Shown here one piece after another: positions 1 through 9,665 of a DNA stretch of 64,000 nt. The stretch is taken from the NCBI GenBank assembly GCA_947462335.1, contig OX381717.1, positions 19,769,166 to 19,833,165 on the forward strand, read 5' to 3'. This stretch comes from Harmothoe impar (lineage: Eukaryota; Annelida; Polychaeta; Phyllodocida; Polynoidae). Positions within the stretch are counted from its first letter, which is position 1; each line of letters starts with the position of its first letter. The position numbers and the translations under genes are program-made. The notes beneath the pieces are model-generated. The model worked only from the letters and a program-made list of their open reading frames with translations, made no database searches and was not told where the DNA came from.

Positions 1-37
1 AGCCGACAACATAGACAATTCAACAAGCATTAGCGTG

Positions 38-3000
38 ATGAGGGTGCTTCTGTGCGTGCTACTTCTGCAGTGCTTTGGTAAGTACTAATACTCCTGTTTC
101 TTTATATTCATAGTCAGATCATTATCTATAGCCAGAGATTGATAAAAACACATAAGACAACAGATATGGCGTTTATTTCAAGAGTTTGGTCCTAAGCCAT
201 ACCCTGCAAGGCAAGTCAGAGGTCAAATCAGTTATTTTAATGAATATGTATAAGCAATTTGCATTCATTCCATGTGCTCTTGTAAACAACTCACAGAAGC
301 AATACCTGGGTGAGTTCATACGAGTAGGGTCGAACTAAGGCTATCCTATTTGCAAGCTTCTTCAATTCCACATGGCAAAAGACCGGTAAATCAAGATACC
401 TTGTGGAGGTATCTAATGATTACTTAGTCATAGAGTAGGAAAGATTCAGATGATTGATTTTTAAAAGGAATAACAATCAACCTTTAGCTTAATTCACAAA
501 TAAAGAGCTTAAACGTTTGGATAACCACAAATCCAAGTGTCCCTCTCAAGGCATGTGTCCGACTCTAGGTGAATCTACCCTATGTTCTATATTAGGCCTA
601 ATAAAAATAGGTTTGTTTCAGGTCACCCGACCAACCCCATCAAAATAGGGCCGACCCTACGTTTTTTTATACAATTTTGAAGAGATTTTCGTATTTTGAC
701 CCTTTTTTTTGGTTAGTTTTAAGGTCTTCGGAGAGGCTGGGTAGTACTTTCATGTTTAAAAAAAAAAGGTTAAAAAAAAAGAAGTCCCACCTACCGACCG
801 ACCCTACATTTTCTTGCCATGTTACCTGAAACAAACCTTTTTTTTTTGGCTTTAAATACATGCACATGCCCGGCTGCTAGAAAATCTTTGCATTTTATGT
901 TTGGCAAGTTGTGTGAAAATGTAAGGTAAAGATGGTCCTGACTGAGAATATGGTTCGTATTTTTAGTATAGATAAAACCAATTATCCTAGTCAGTGCCAC
1001 TAAATTTGATATATACCGTATTCGACGTAATAAGCGCCCAGGGCGCATATAAAATTATTTTAATGACATTTTAGTACTTAAGAGTTTAATTTTCCCCGAA
1101 GTCGCGAATTTTGACCCTTTGTTCTAGTCTCAAAATGCCTCAAAAGGGGGGGGGGCGCTTATTAGGGGGAGGGCGCTTATTACATCGAATACAGTATATA
1201 TATATATGATAGAGGTCAGAAATAAGGTTCAGTTTCAAATGAAAATTTTGATTTGTCATCTCTATCCAGCGGCACATGCCAAAAAGACAGCAGCGAAGGC
1301 GGACCATTCAGTGTTCGGTCCTGGTAGGCTCGGGCTGGGTGGTTTCGGCAACCTTGGTCATGGATTCCAGCATGGTAGTTTGGGAACAGCCGGTCTGAGA
1401 CATGGTGCAGGAAGCATCGGGTATGGACCTGGACGGGGCTTTGGACACGGGGCTGCATATGGAAACAACAGGATCAGCTCTTTACATGGCCTCAGTAACA
1501 GTTATGGTAAGTCTATAAACATGTACACTCTTATAATACTTCTGTGACAGTCGCGGAAAAATCATCTGGAGAAAGCGGGACTCAAACACATGACCTTCAG
1601 ATGCATAGACCAGCTGTTCTATTGCTGAGCTACTTCCCCGTCTGACAAATTGATTGCCTTGTACGTTGTTGCGCTGATCATTTTTATTTTGGCAAAATAC
1701 TCTTAGTACAAATGAAGCTTTTCGATAAAATGCCAAGTAATTTTGAAAGCCTAAATTCTCAGAGAGACTAAGTACTTAGTTACTGGATCGTTATGGTACA
1801 GAAGGGACAAGGATTACCTGGGTGATATCCCCTTGCTGATTTACCACCAAGGCACTGGGAATCCAACCCCTACACTTCCATAAACTGCTCTTTTCTCATT
1901 TTCCTTATGCATTCATTCCATATTCCATTCCTTGAAGTCACTCTTTAAGCGAGATTTAATACAGCAAAGGTCATGTAAATGTCACGGAAAGGCCATTAAA
2001 ACATTTAAGCAGCTCTAAGTGGTCAAAGTATGACTTTAATAAGATTGCTTAAATACACTGATCCAATACCAAACCTTGACAGATTTGATAATCCTTAAAG
2101 GCCCCCTCTATATCTCCCCGTATACCTCGCCCATTTCACCTGCTATTACATTCATACGTTTAGAATAAACATGTTATTAATTAAAATTTACATTGTAGGT
2201 AACGTAGATCATGCCGGTCATGGTTATGGTGCAGCCCGTGGCAGTGAGGGTTACGGTCAGGGTGCCCGTGCCCACGGTCAGGAACACTACGGTAACGGTC
2301 ACACACGGCAGGGGTACGCGGGACAGGCCCACACCGGACACAACCAGGTCTACGACCAGGGGAACCTGGACCAGGGGTATGCACACAAGGTGAGGCTTTA
2401 TTATACTTCAAATCAAAGTTTTTTAGATGACAGCAACAAAAATCTTGGATAGATAGGTATTTTTTTCCCTATCTTTTTATAAATATACAGTATTTTTCTA
2501 TTTTTCTAATATAAAATAGTGTGTTTAAACAAAATCAAAATTAGATAAAAGATGTCTAGGGTCAGCCAAATTCTGCTAGGCAGGGTTAGGTAACGTAAAG
2601 CACACCTTTTTATTTGGCCCGATATGATGCGTCAAGACTCGTGTTTCTTTGAGGACCTGACACACTATTATGTAGTGCCGGCGTTTGACTTACACACATT
2701 GTAGAAGTTTACCATGCCATACCTTCAGGAGTGTAGGGTCTGTATGACCCACAAATTCAGAACTGGTGAGTTAGTTATTCAGCATCTGAACAGTTAATGA
2801 GTGTGGTTTATAGGTGTATTTTTTTGACTGAGAAAGTGCTCTTATTAGCAACATGATACGGAACAGAACACTCTAAGCTGGATTATTATGAAAACATGCC
2901 CTAGGCTAATGTAATAATTCAGGATAAATAAAAGAAATTTCAACTTCAACTTCAACTACATAATACATTGATGAGGCTTTAGAAAATGGTAGAAGATGAA

Positions 3001-4038
3001 CCTACTTTATCAGAAAAAGACTTAGCATGATGGCATAGCCTCAAATAATTGCTTTCTTAAGTTTGCTTTTTTAAATGCTTGTACTACAGGACCATGGTAG
3101 CAGTGGCCAGCAGGACAGCCAGGACTATGGAGACCACGGCCAGACGCGGGTGAAGCATGCCAGCGGTGGTCAGGACTATGGTAATAGTGGGCAGACCTTC
3201 GCAACTGGGCACAGCAAGGGCTACGGGCTAGAACATGGTAGGTCTTGGTATTAAAGAGATTTATATTATAGTTCAAGGTAACCTTTCCTCGATTGCAACA
3301 GTGGGTTTTTGAAAGATGCAAAGCATAATTCACAGCAAACCAATGTGTGTGAAATGCGTTGCTTTGAATAAATTTGGTTGTCTAAGTTTTCATGTAAACT
3401 AAAAAACTTATTCTAAATATGTGAGGTTCACTCAATCTATACCTAACTATAGCAACTGCCATCCATCAAATGGAATAGCAGAACTCACTAGTTTTACACG
3501 ACGTGTATCATTGCCTTTATATATCTTATTTGCAAAGATACATTTGTATCATTATCAAGGCCGAATTTAGTTATCATTGGAAATTTGAACGAAATAGAAT
3601 ATTCAATTTCAGAATTACCATTCACATTTTTCAGGAAAGACTTATGGCACAGACTACACCAAGAAGTACGGCCATGATGATGCGTACAGCAAAGGGTCGC
3701 GTCACGGTCAGCACAGTGCCAGTCACGGTGCTACAGCAGGTGGTTACAGCGACCGTGGTCAATACGGGTCCCAGGGTAGGAGCGGATACGGCTCCCATGG
3801 ACAGGCCGCTAACGGGTATGATGCTAGAAACCATGGGTATGGTAAAGACCAGGGCCATGCTGGAAACTATGGTCGGGGTTCATATGGGCACGGTCAGGGT
3901 TATGGGAGTGTGGATAATGGATTTGATCGGGTCGCTAGTGGACATGTTGACCATGGGAATGTGTATGATCGTGGCTATGTTGGTAGAAATGGGTACGGCA
4001 ACGGTCAAGCCTATGTTGGAAATGGTGGGGTATACTAA
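38..4038 (+). CDS. Secreted Gly/His/Tyr-rich structural-type protein, five exons
   Basis: Coding exons are 38-77, 1270-1506, 2199-2389, 3090-3237 and 3635-4038. All introns are GT-AG and the phases (1,1,0,1) join without a break, giving 340 codons including TAA. Exon 1 encodes a hydrophobic signal peptide (MRVLLCVLLLQCF) and exon 2 supplies a likely cleavage site (AAHA). The mature chain has no cysteine and is built from irregular YG, HG, GQ and GHG-type repeats, rich in Gly, His, Tyr, Gln and Asp. I do not recognise a named family. The composition resembles extracellular structural proteins (cuticle, jaw or beak, adhesive, matrix), which is inference from composition only. Exon 5 is the longest and the most repetitive. 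An AATAAA lies 599 bp after the stop at 4637-4642. The exon model rests on reading splice sites by eye. Confidence 0.8.
608..840. repeat. Inverted-repeat element, family A copy 1 (intron 1)
   Basis: The ends are complementary: GGTTTGTTTCAGGT at the left and ACCTGAAACAAACC at the right, with internal CCGACC/GGTCGG boxes and A/T runs. Related copies lie at 23736-23942, 25547-25785 and 32949-33246. It has no coding potential and looks like a non-autonomous MITE-like repeat. Confidence 0.75.
1011..1200. repeat. MITE-like element with CGTATTCGA ends
   Basis: The left end reads ATACCGTATTCGACGTAAT and the right end ATTACATCGAATACAGTAT, close to inverse complements. Both are followed inward by AAGCGCCC-type sequence. 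It lies in intron 1 just before exon 2 and is followed by a short TA run. Confidence 0.65.
1567..1639 (-). pseudogene. tRNA-like sequence (tRNA pseudogene or SINE head)
   Basis: On the minus strand a 73-nt stretch has tRNA layout: a 7-bp acceptor stem with two G-U pairs, an A-box-like TAGCTCAGCAATAG, a B-box-like GTTTGAGTCCC and a terminal CCA. The anticodon and T stems pair poorly, so I do not call a functional tRNA. It lies in intron 2 of the Gly/His-rich gene. A tRNA-derived SINE head is the main alternative. Confidence 0.35.
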
Positions 4039-5283
4039 TGTAATCCTCTGAGTTTCATTGCTGCAAAAAGATTATTGTCAAAAGAGTCCACTATAACAAT
4101 AGTTTACAGATGACAAAACGTATGCAATTACTTTTAATCATACGTCCGTGCCCAGCCCCTTTTGGTGCTGGGTTTTGAAATTATGAATACAATTATACTC
4201 AATTGTCAGTCTGTTCTCAAAAGTATAAGGCAACCAAAGTATTTGTACCAGTGATGTTTGATCAATTGCAAATTGTTTGTTATGCATACATTGACAAAGT
4301 GTTAGAGATTTTATCTTTGATGGGAACGATTGCAAATACCATACTAACCTAGTCTGGCATTGCTAGTATAATTTCAGTTGTAGGTAACCCATTTATAGCT
4401 CGCATTAATGCTAATACATTTAAATTATCATTTTGTTTTATGATAATTAGATACCAGAATTATTTGTATGTAACCTTACAGTTTTGTGTTAGGTTAGGTG
4501 AGGTATACTTCCCTCAATTCATGTCAGACGTGGACGCCTGGAGCGTTCTAGACTTCCGTCTATTTACTCTACTCGTAATATAATTATATCGCATTTGTTC
4601 ACATTCTTCTTGACACAGTAGGGCCAGACCCGAATGAATAAAACCGAACAAAATATATTAATTATCGTTCTTGTTATATCTCACATATCATTATATTTTT
4701 CCCGCCAAAGGATTATTAATCGTGTGAGAATACTAGCATGTGTGATCAATACTCTAAAGGATATTGCAATACATTTTGCATACATATGTGTGTTTCCATA
4801 CACTGCTCAGTGAACTAAAGATACAATCTAACACCTGAATTGAAAATAATGTTACTGTTACATTTTGAAAGACAAAGCGACAGTGTAAATACATTCTTTA
4901 TTGGAATATATTTACACAATCCCATAGGATTTCCGTAGTATTAAGCATTTTCAACATTGAACCCAACAGACACAAAAATGGCATGTCGTTACGACACAGT
5001 ATGATACAGGGAACAAGGCAACAAGGATATCGTTCACGAGTTGGGTTATGTCAATAGATTTTCATGTGTACATCGGAAAGTGATAATGTATGTCTTCTAA
5101 AAAAAGGGTATACTTATACATGTACAAAAGAGTCGAAAAGTTAGTAATGAAATTATGTTCTATATCATAAAAGATAACAAAAGTAAGTTAACATCTTGAT
5201 AATGTCAGGGCCAGGTTTGGCTTGGGGAAGGTAGCGCAAGTATGGGCTAGGCGTGGGCAACGTGTTGGCCAGGTCAAGCTAGA
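4039..5283. other. 3' flank of the Gly/His-rich gene, no gene seen
   Basis: A polyadenylation signal AATAAA lies at 4637-4642. The remaining AT-rich sequence shows no convincing exon, and only short ORFs are present. Confidence 0.6.
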
Positions 5284-5285
5284 TG

Positions 5286-5402
5286 TAAAGGGGCCAGGGG
5301 GCCATGGGGCCAGGGGGCCAGGGGGCCAGGGGGTCAGGGGCCAGGGGGCCAGGGGCCAGGGAGCCAGGGGACCAGGGGACCAGGGGGCCAGGGGCCAAGT
5401 GG
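5286..5402 (+). repeat. GGGGCCA-type minisatellite, G-quadruplex-prone
   Basis: About fifteen near-identical 7-8 nt units of the form GGGGCCA or GGGGGCCA are arranged head to tail, all G-rich on the plus strand. The array ends about 230 bp before the Polinton insertion site. Apparent collagen-like ORFs across it are products of the repeat. Confidence 0.85.
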
Positions 5403-5628
5403 GGGTCAGATCGGAGGCCAGGTATAGGGGATAGAAAGGGGCTGAGTAGGGCAGGTTTAGGGCAGGTTTCTGTCAGGTCGCACCAAATGGAACCTAATCT
5501 AGGCCTGTTAGGGCTAACCGATGATGGGGAGTATTACATATAACAAAATGGTACAAGGTGCAACATAAAGAAATCTGGTTATACCCTGAGCACCCCCCCC
5601 CCCTCGCCCTCCGCTGTGTCTGTAGAAA

Positions 5629-5634
5629 GACGAG
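5629..5634. repeat. Left 6-bp target-site duplication of the Polinton
   Basis: GACGAG stands immediately outside the left terminal inverted repeat and is repeated exactly at 16066-16071. Six base pairs is the usual Polinton/Maverick duplication length. Confidence 0.93.
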
Positions 5635-6055
5635 AGTAGTATAGTATGTATCGGAACGGGACTATAGTTAAGTACTGTTTATTACTCAATCGACATGCAG
5701 CCAATCAGAGGCCTCCATTTGGTCACGTGACCCGTTGCCATGGTAACGTGACCTACTTAGGGCTCTCAGCCAATCAGAAGCCAGCATTCTGGGTGACCTA
5801 CTGACCTACTTAGAAGCTCTCAGCCAATCAGAGGCCGGCATTCTGGTAACCATGGTAACGTGACCTAATTACGTCACGTGACCTACTTAGGCTCAGCCAA
5901 TCAGAAGCCGGCATTCTGGTAACTAGGGTAACGTGACCTACTTAGGGTTTTGTTTGTAAACAACACCACGTGGCTCTCTTGTTTGTAAACAACACCACGT
6001 GACACGTGACTGTTTGTAAACAAACAACTTATATATAGAAAATAAACACAACAAG
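5635..6055 (+). repeat. Left terminal inverted repeat of the Polinton
   Basis: About 421 bp matches the inverse complement of 15626-16065 with a few small differences. Internally it has four copies of a unit starting CAGCCAATCAGA (CCAAT boxes at 5701, 5770, 5824 and 5897). These are followed by three GTAAACAA units (5956, 5985, 6016) interleaved with CACGTG boxes. Confidence 0.95.
6029..6038 (+). promoter_or_regulatory. TATA box at the inner edge of the left inverted repeat
   Basis: TTATATATAG lies just inside the CCAAT, CACGTG and GTAAACA arrays and points inward. The right repeat carries the same arrangement in mirror image, which would drive leftward transcription. Promoter function is inferred from motif content. 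Confidence 0.5.
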
Positions 6056-6142
6056 TTCCATGTTATGCTAAAATTATATTTTCAAAAAAAAGCACATCTG
6101 TTACAGCGTCTATGTGTAACTACGCGCGTTCTCATTCAAACA

Positions 6143-6778
6143 CTATAACACTATCATACCGTAGCAGCAGCAGGTAGGACTGGAAGAAAAGCAAGCGCAC
6201 GAGCAGAAGCGACGACACCAGTTGCACCATCCGGCCGTCGCGTTGGTAGCCCTACTACTCGTCGCGCTTTCAACTGGAGGTTTAAGAGTGACAAATGACG
6301 ATTCTTTGTCGATGCGACTGCTAACATCAGCAGCATCAGCAGCATCGGCAGCATCGGCAGCAGCATCGGCAGCAGCGGCAGCAGCCTCGGCAGCAGCGGT
6401 AGCAGCAGTAGCAGCAGCTGTAGCAGCAGTAGCGTGAGCATTAGCAACAACAGCAGCAGCGACAGTAGCAAGGGCGGCAGAGCGGGCACTAGCAGCGTTA
6501 TCAGCGGCGACATCGGCAGCCGCAACAGCATCAGCAGCAGCAGCGTCGGCATCGGTGGCATGAGTAGCTGCATCGGCGGCAGCAACAGCAGCAGTCACAG
6601 CCGCAGCGGCAACAACAACAACGTCATCACAACCAGCGTCACTAACAGCCGCAGTAAATGCAGCAGTAGCACGCTGAGCAGCACTAGCAGCAGCAGTAGC
6701 AGAGGCTACAGCATCAGCTTCACATTCGCGCGCCGCTTCGTCATTCCGCTTCATGTCACGGTAGCAACTTTCCATCAT
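6143..6778 (-). CDS. Possible alanine-rich protein, 211 codons, low complexity
   Basis: This minus-strand frame is open from an ATG at 6778 (a second ATG follows directly) and is dominated by Ala, Asp and Val. Its carboxy end is Cys- and Ser-rich. The open frame extends upstream to 6883 only with a GTG. A TATATAAG lies close by on the minus strand near 6890. Triplet repeats keep several frames open by chance, so the ORF may be an artefact. If real, it would be the only minus-strand gene in the Polinton. I know no homologue. Confidence 0.2.
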   Translation of the reverse strand: MMESCYRDMKRNDEAARECEADAVASATAAASAAQRATAAFTAAVSDAGCDDVVVVAAAAVTAAVAAADAATHATDADAAAADAVAAADVAADNAASARSAALATVAAAVVANAHATAATAAATAATAAAEAAAAAADAAADAADAADAADVSSRIDKESSFVTLKPPVESATSSRATNATAGWCNWCRRFCSCACFSSSPTCCCYGMIVL

Positions 6779-6860
6779 GGGGATCTGCAAATTGAGGCGC
6801 GGTGCTGGCGGTGGTAGTAGTAGTTGTAGTAGTAGTAGTAGTAGTAGCGTGAACGATGAT
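6154..6860. repeat. Imperfect GCA/AGC trinucleotide repeat block
   Basis: About 700 bp of drifting GCA, GCG, ACA and AGT triplets, ending in a (GTA)n run at 6810-6845. It lies where other Polintons usually have genes, next to the left inverted repeat. Confidence 0.85.
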
Positions 6861-7397
6861 GACGATGCCGAATACGGTTTCACTCCCCCTTATATACCTT
6901 TACTCCCCCCTTTTTTCAAGCCACCGGCCAGCTGCCCCCTTACGGCAGGTCTTTAGATCAGCCTTAAGTCGCTTACTACACGGCTCATCATCCCTCTAAT
7001 CGCATTTTCCAGCCGCCGGCCGGCTAACTGCTGACGACAGGAGAGGGTGATTTGTTTTTCTTTAGATTTAAGCTGCTTACCACACGCACACCCTCTAGTC
7101 ACAGACAGAGTGACAGAAAGGGAGGGGGTCGCTTTGTTCACGCTACCTGTAGTTGTTTTTCTATACACACGCTGAGCCCATGACCCGCTAATCCTTTATA
7201 CAGGTAACACGCGTTCAACTAATTACTCTATTGTATGACAGTCAGTACACGGATTTAATTTTAAACCACCTTCCCATCTGGATCCATGTCTGGCGGGGTG
7301 GAAGGATCCAGCTGAAAAGCGTGATTAGGGCTTTTGTTTCTCTTATGATAGCAGCAGGTCAGCATGCGACAGCTGAAAATGTCAGACTCGCCGCTCC

Positions 7398-7404
7398 TAT
7401 AAAA
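7398..7404 (+). promoter_or_regulatory. TATA box upstream of the first Polinton ORFs
   Basis: TATAAAA at 7398 is followed about 30 bp later by a pyrimidine-rich start region, and the first ATG is at 7623. From 6861 to 7622 I see no convincing gene; a Pro-rich ORF at 7444 has no usable ATG. Confidence 0.5.
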
Positions 7405-7622
7405 GACTGAGATGCGTCTCTCTTTCCACACACCCTTCTACCATTGCCGCCGACACCGCCACCGCCGGCCAGCCGACCGCCGCCACCGCCTGCAGTCACC
7501 GCCATCACGCCAGCAGGGAATTTCGAGCTGAGTCTGCTTATTGCTTATTTTTTTTCTTTGAGCTTTTTGTTTTTTAAAATTTTTATTTTCACTCAGTCTT
7601 TTTTGTTTCGGAGGAAAGAAAT

Positions 7623-7838
7623 ATGGCGCTGCAGAGGGCCCGAGTTTCTAAAAGACGGTCGCGCGAACAAAGTGCCCTCCTCAACTGCCCGGCTATTTTT
7701 TTATCTCAAAGGAGAGAGCGTCACGTAGTTGAGGTTCACGCTTCTCTTGAAGCGTACCGAATTCTCGAGAAATGCAAAGCTGAGCGCCATCGTCGTTATA
7801 CAAGAGCGGAAAAGGAAAACGTAGCGACATGGCCATAG
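7623..7838 (+). CDS. Small basic protein of unknown function, 71 aa (Polinton)
   Basis: This ATG-started ORF is rich in Arg, Lys and Glu (starting MALQRARVSKRRSRE), with a likely helical second half. I recognise no domain. It follows the TATA box at 7398 and its last 10 nt overlap the start of the next ORF. Its position and charge would suit a nucleic-acid-binding accessory protein, which is only a guess. Confidence 0.45.
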   Translation: MALQRARVSKRRSREQSALLNCPAIFLSQRRERHVVEVHASLEAYRILEKCKAERHRRYTRAEKENVATWP

Positions 7839-8272
7839 CCGTCTTCTCAGAACAGTATTTACTCTACCATTGCATAACAGCCGCTCTCAGCGCCCCCACT
7901 CGTTGGGCGTTTCATGAAAAGAAAGAGCGCCGCTACTCTCCTCACCCTGCCTCCTCTTATAAAGTGAGAATAAGTGCTATGAAACGATTCGACAAGCCGA
8001 TCGGTTTCTTGGGAGCGACTGCAGCTCCCACTCGGTGGGCGCGTGTTGTGGCCGACGTGAACACGGTCTCTAAACGTTTCGACATCGTCACTTGTTATCC
8101 CGCATATTGCAACGCAGCCGAATTGAAGAAGATAGGGACGCACTATTTTAAACCATACGCTCCAATATGTATTTGTCACCGCCGCGCTCACACGCCTTAT
8201 TGCTTTTTCGAGACGATCGTGTCACAACACAGAAATAGAAAAAAAAGCGGCAAAGCGACGAGCTTTGCCTAA
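7829..8272 (+). CDS. Unknown Polinton accessory protein, 147 aa
   Basis: It starts at an ATG that overlaps the stop of the upstream ORF (ATGGCCATAG). The protein has a repeated SAPTRWA/AAPTRWA motif near residues 22 and 66, suggesting an internal duplication. A Cys/His-containing stretch (CICHRRAH) sits near residue 111 and the tail is basic. I recognise no family. AATAAA follows 14 nt after the stop. It holds the place where a replication gene might be expected, but it is far too short for a polymerase and shows none of its motifs. Confidence 0.5.
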   Translation: MAIAVFSEQYLLYHCITAALSAPTRWAFHEKKERRYSPHPASSYKVRISAMKRFDKPIGFLGATAAPTRWARVVADVNTVSKRFDIVTCYPAYCNAAELKKIGTHYFKPYAPICICHRRAHTPYCFFETIVSQHRNRKKSGKATSFA

Positions 8273-8285
8273 ATGATCAAAAAAA

Positions 8286-8291
8286 AATAAA
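8286..8291 (+). terminator. Polyadenylation signal after the early-side ORFs
   Basis: AATAAA in an A-rich run directly after the stop at 8272. A second cluster of AATAAA motifs lies at about 8347-8357. Both would end transcripts from the 7398 promoter. Confidence 0.55.
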
Positions 8292-8306
8292 TAAAAAAAT
8301 TAATCT

Positions 8307-8338
8307 CCTCCTCCTCCTCCTCCTCCTCCTCCTCTTCT
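8307..8338 (+). repeat. CTC trinucleotide run
   Basis: About ten CTC units between the polyadenylation signals and the hairpin. Confidence 0.8.
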
Positions 8339-8359
8339 TTTTAAAAAAATAAATAAATA

Positions 8360-8392
8360 TTTGTATCAGACTCCTCTGGAGTCTGATACAAA
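8360..8392. promoter_or_regulatory. Perfect 15-bp hairpin with a 3-nt loop
   Basis: TTTGTATCAGACTCC and GGAGTCTGATACAAA are exact inverse complements separated by TCT. The hairpin lies between the polyadenylation signals of the first two ORFs and the leader of the ATPase. It could act in RNA 3' end formation, as a small-RNA precursor or as a DNA-level signal; the sequence does not decide which. Confidence 0.7.
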
Positions 8393-8607
8393 CATTTATG
8401 ACTATTGAGTGAAAATAGAATTTTATCGCAAAAAAAAAAGAAAAGAAAGTCACTTCTGCCGCCGCTACTGTGACACCGGCCGGTATCAATAAAAAGGTCG
8501 GCTGACTTTTCTCCACAACCATTCACTACCGACCGTTCGAGTGAGAAACACAGCAGACAGTCAGACACACAACCGCTCTCTGACGCGTCCTGAAAAAAAA
8601 CAAAAAA

Positions 8608-9327
8608 ATGTCGAGTAGTAAAAGCAAACTCTTCACAGAAATTCATTTCGACGCTCGACTACAAGGACCCTTTAGTTGTATCATTAGCGGTCCGTCGGGT
8701 TGTTGAAAATCGCGCTTGGTGGATCAATTTCTGAGCGACGTGAACAATTTGGTCACGCCGCCGGTGGAAAAGACTTTTTACCATTACGGCGAGTGGCAAC
8801 CTCTGTTTGAAAAAATGCAAAATCAGTACGGTGTGGAATTCAGAGAAGGTCTTCCTAGCAAAGAGTCTATAGCGGGAGACGTGGAAGTAGCAGAAGACGC
8901 TTTACGACCACACACTCTACTGATATTGGACGATCTGATGAGCAGTTCCAATCAGCAAGTGGTAGCCGACATCTTTACTAAATACTCGCATCACTGGAAC
9001 GTGAGCGTCATATACATCACTCAGAACCTATTCCAGAAATCACCCGACTTTCGAACTATGAGTCTGAACGCTCCCTACATGATCGTTTTCAAGAACCCGC
9101 GCGACATGGGGCAAATAGCTAGTCTGTCTCGCCAGGTGTTTCCGTCCAACGTGGCGGCCCTCTCTAGTATATTTACCCATGAACTCAAGCGACCTCACTC
9201 ATACCTCCTTCTGGACTTCAAGCAGTCAACACCTGACGATCTGAGAATACGCTCCTCTTTGACGTCCATACACTCTCAGCTAGTATTTGTACCGCTAGAC
9301 AAAAAAAAGAACAAGAGAAAGCAGTAG
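8608..9327 (+). pseudogene. FtsK/HerA-type (A32-like) packaging ATPase, stop codon in the P-loop
   Basis: The reading frame runs from ATG 8608 to TAG 9327 (240 codons), the usual size for Polinton genome-packaging ATPases. The glycine-rich Walker A region begins near residue 27 (SGPSGC) and is interrupted at codon 33 by TGA (8704-8706); the Lys-Ser of the loop follows directly. Walker B (LLILDDL) is near residues 104-110, and a sensor-like ITQN motif follows. Apart from this stop the frame is open. The first codon usable after the stop is TTG, and the next ATG is past the P-loop, so no active ATPase is expected unless the stop is read through. An A-rich leader precedes the start. In relatives this enzyme pumps DNA into capsids. 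Confidence 0.88.
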
Positions 9328-9332
9328 CAAAT

Positions 9333-9665
9333 ATGTCTTCTCATCTACTCGAAAGACACTTTGGTACTCTCAAGCACTTAGCTAAGTGCTCGCCAAAGGA
9401 CTGCTCGCATCTAATAGACTCTGGAAGCGACGATCTGATCGCAGCATTGAGTGAGATCTGTCACAATTTACTGGTAGGGAACATCCCGCTCAGCGACAAA
9501 CAACTGGACAAGCTTCGAGAATCGGCTGACGTGTTGAGGGAGGTCGGCAAAAAATCTACGCCCATCAAGAAAAAGAGACGCGTCTTGGTACAAGAGGGAG
9601 GTTTCCTCATTCCGGCTCTCATAGGGATGGCCTTACCGCTTATAAAGAGCATTCTCCGTATATGA
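9333..9665 (+). CDS. Small conserved Polinton protein with hydrophobic tail, 110 aa
   Basis: The layout is an amino-terminal helical part with Cys pairs (KCSPKDC), a middle segment on the pattern GNIPLSDKQLDKLR, a basic patch (KKKRR) and a glycine plus hydrophobic tail (GGFLIPALIGMALPLI). I recognise this layout from many Polintons, where the protein usually neighbours the capsid genes. Its function is not established; a virion core or membrane-active role is possible. It starts 5 nt after the ATPase stop and ends in a 4-nt ATGA overlap with the next gene. Confidence 0.75.
   Translation: MSSHLLERHFGTLKHLAKCSPKDCSHLIDSGSDDLIAALSEICHNLLVGNIPLSDKQLDKLRESADVLREVGKKSTPIKKKRRVLVQEGGFLIPALIGMALPLIKSILRI

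Noticed and set aside
1567..1639. Functional tRNA on the minus strand
   Set aside because: The length and boxes fit, but the anticodon and T stems have mismatches, so it is listed only as tRNA-like.
5222..5543. Collagen-like ORFs of GPGGQGARG repeats
   Set aside because: They are translations of a GGGGCCA minisatellite in two overlapping frames, with no signal peptide or exon structure.
6222..6817. Plus-strand poly-Ala and poly-Ser ORFs
   Set aside because: They are frames through the triplet repeat, without conserved ends.
7444..7728. Pro-rich ORF upstream of the first Polinton gene
   Set aside because: It starts at a non-ATG codon in a simple CCG/CCA repeat and lies in the likely 5' leader.
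8716..9327. ATPase as an intact 203-aa gene starting at 8716
   Set aside because: The first codon is TTG and the frame continues upstream through the P-loop to an ATG at 8608, so the true gene is longer and broken by TGA.
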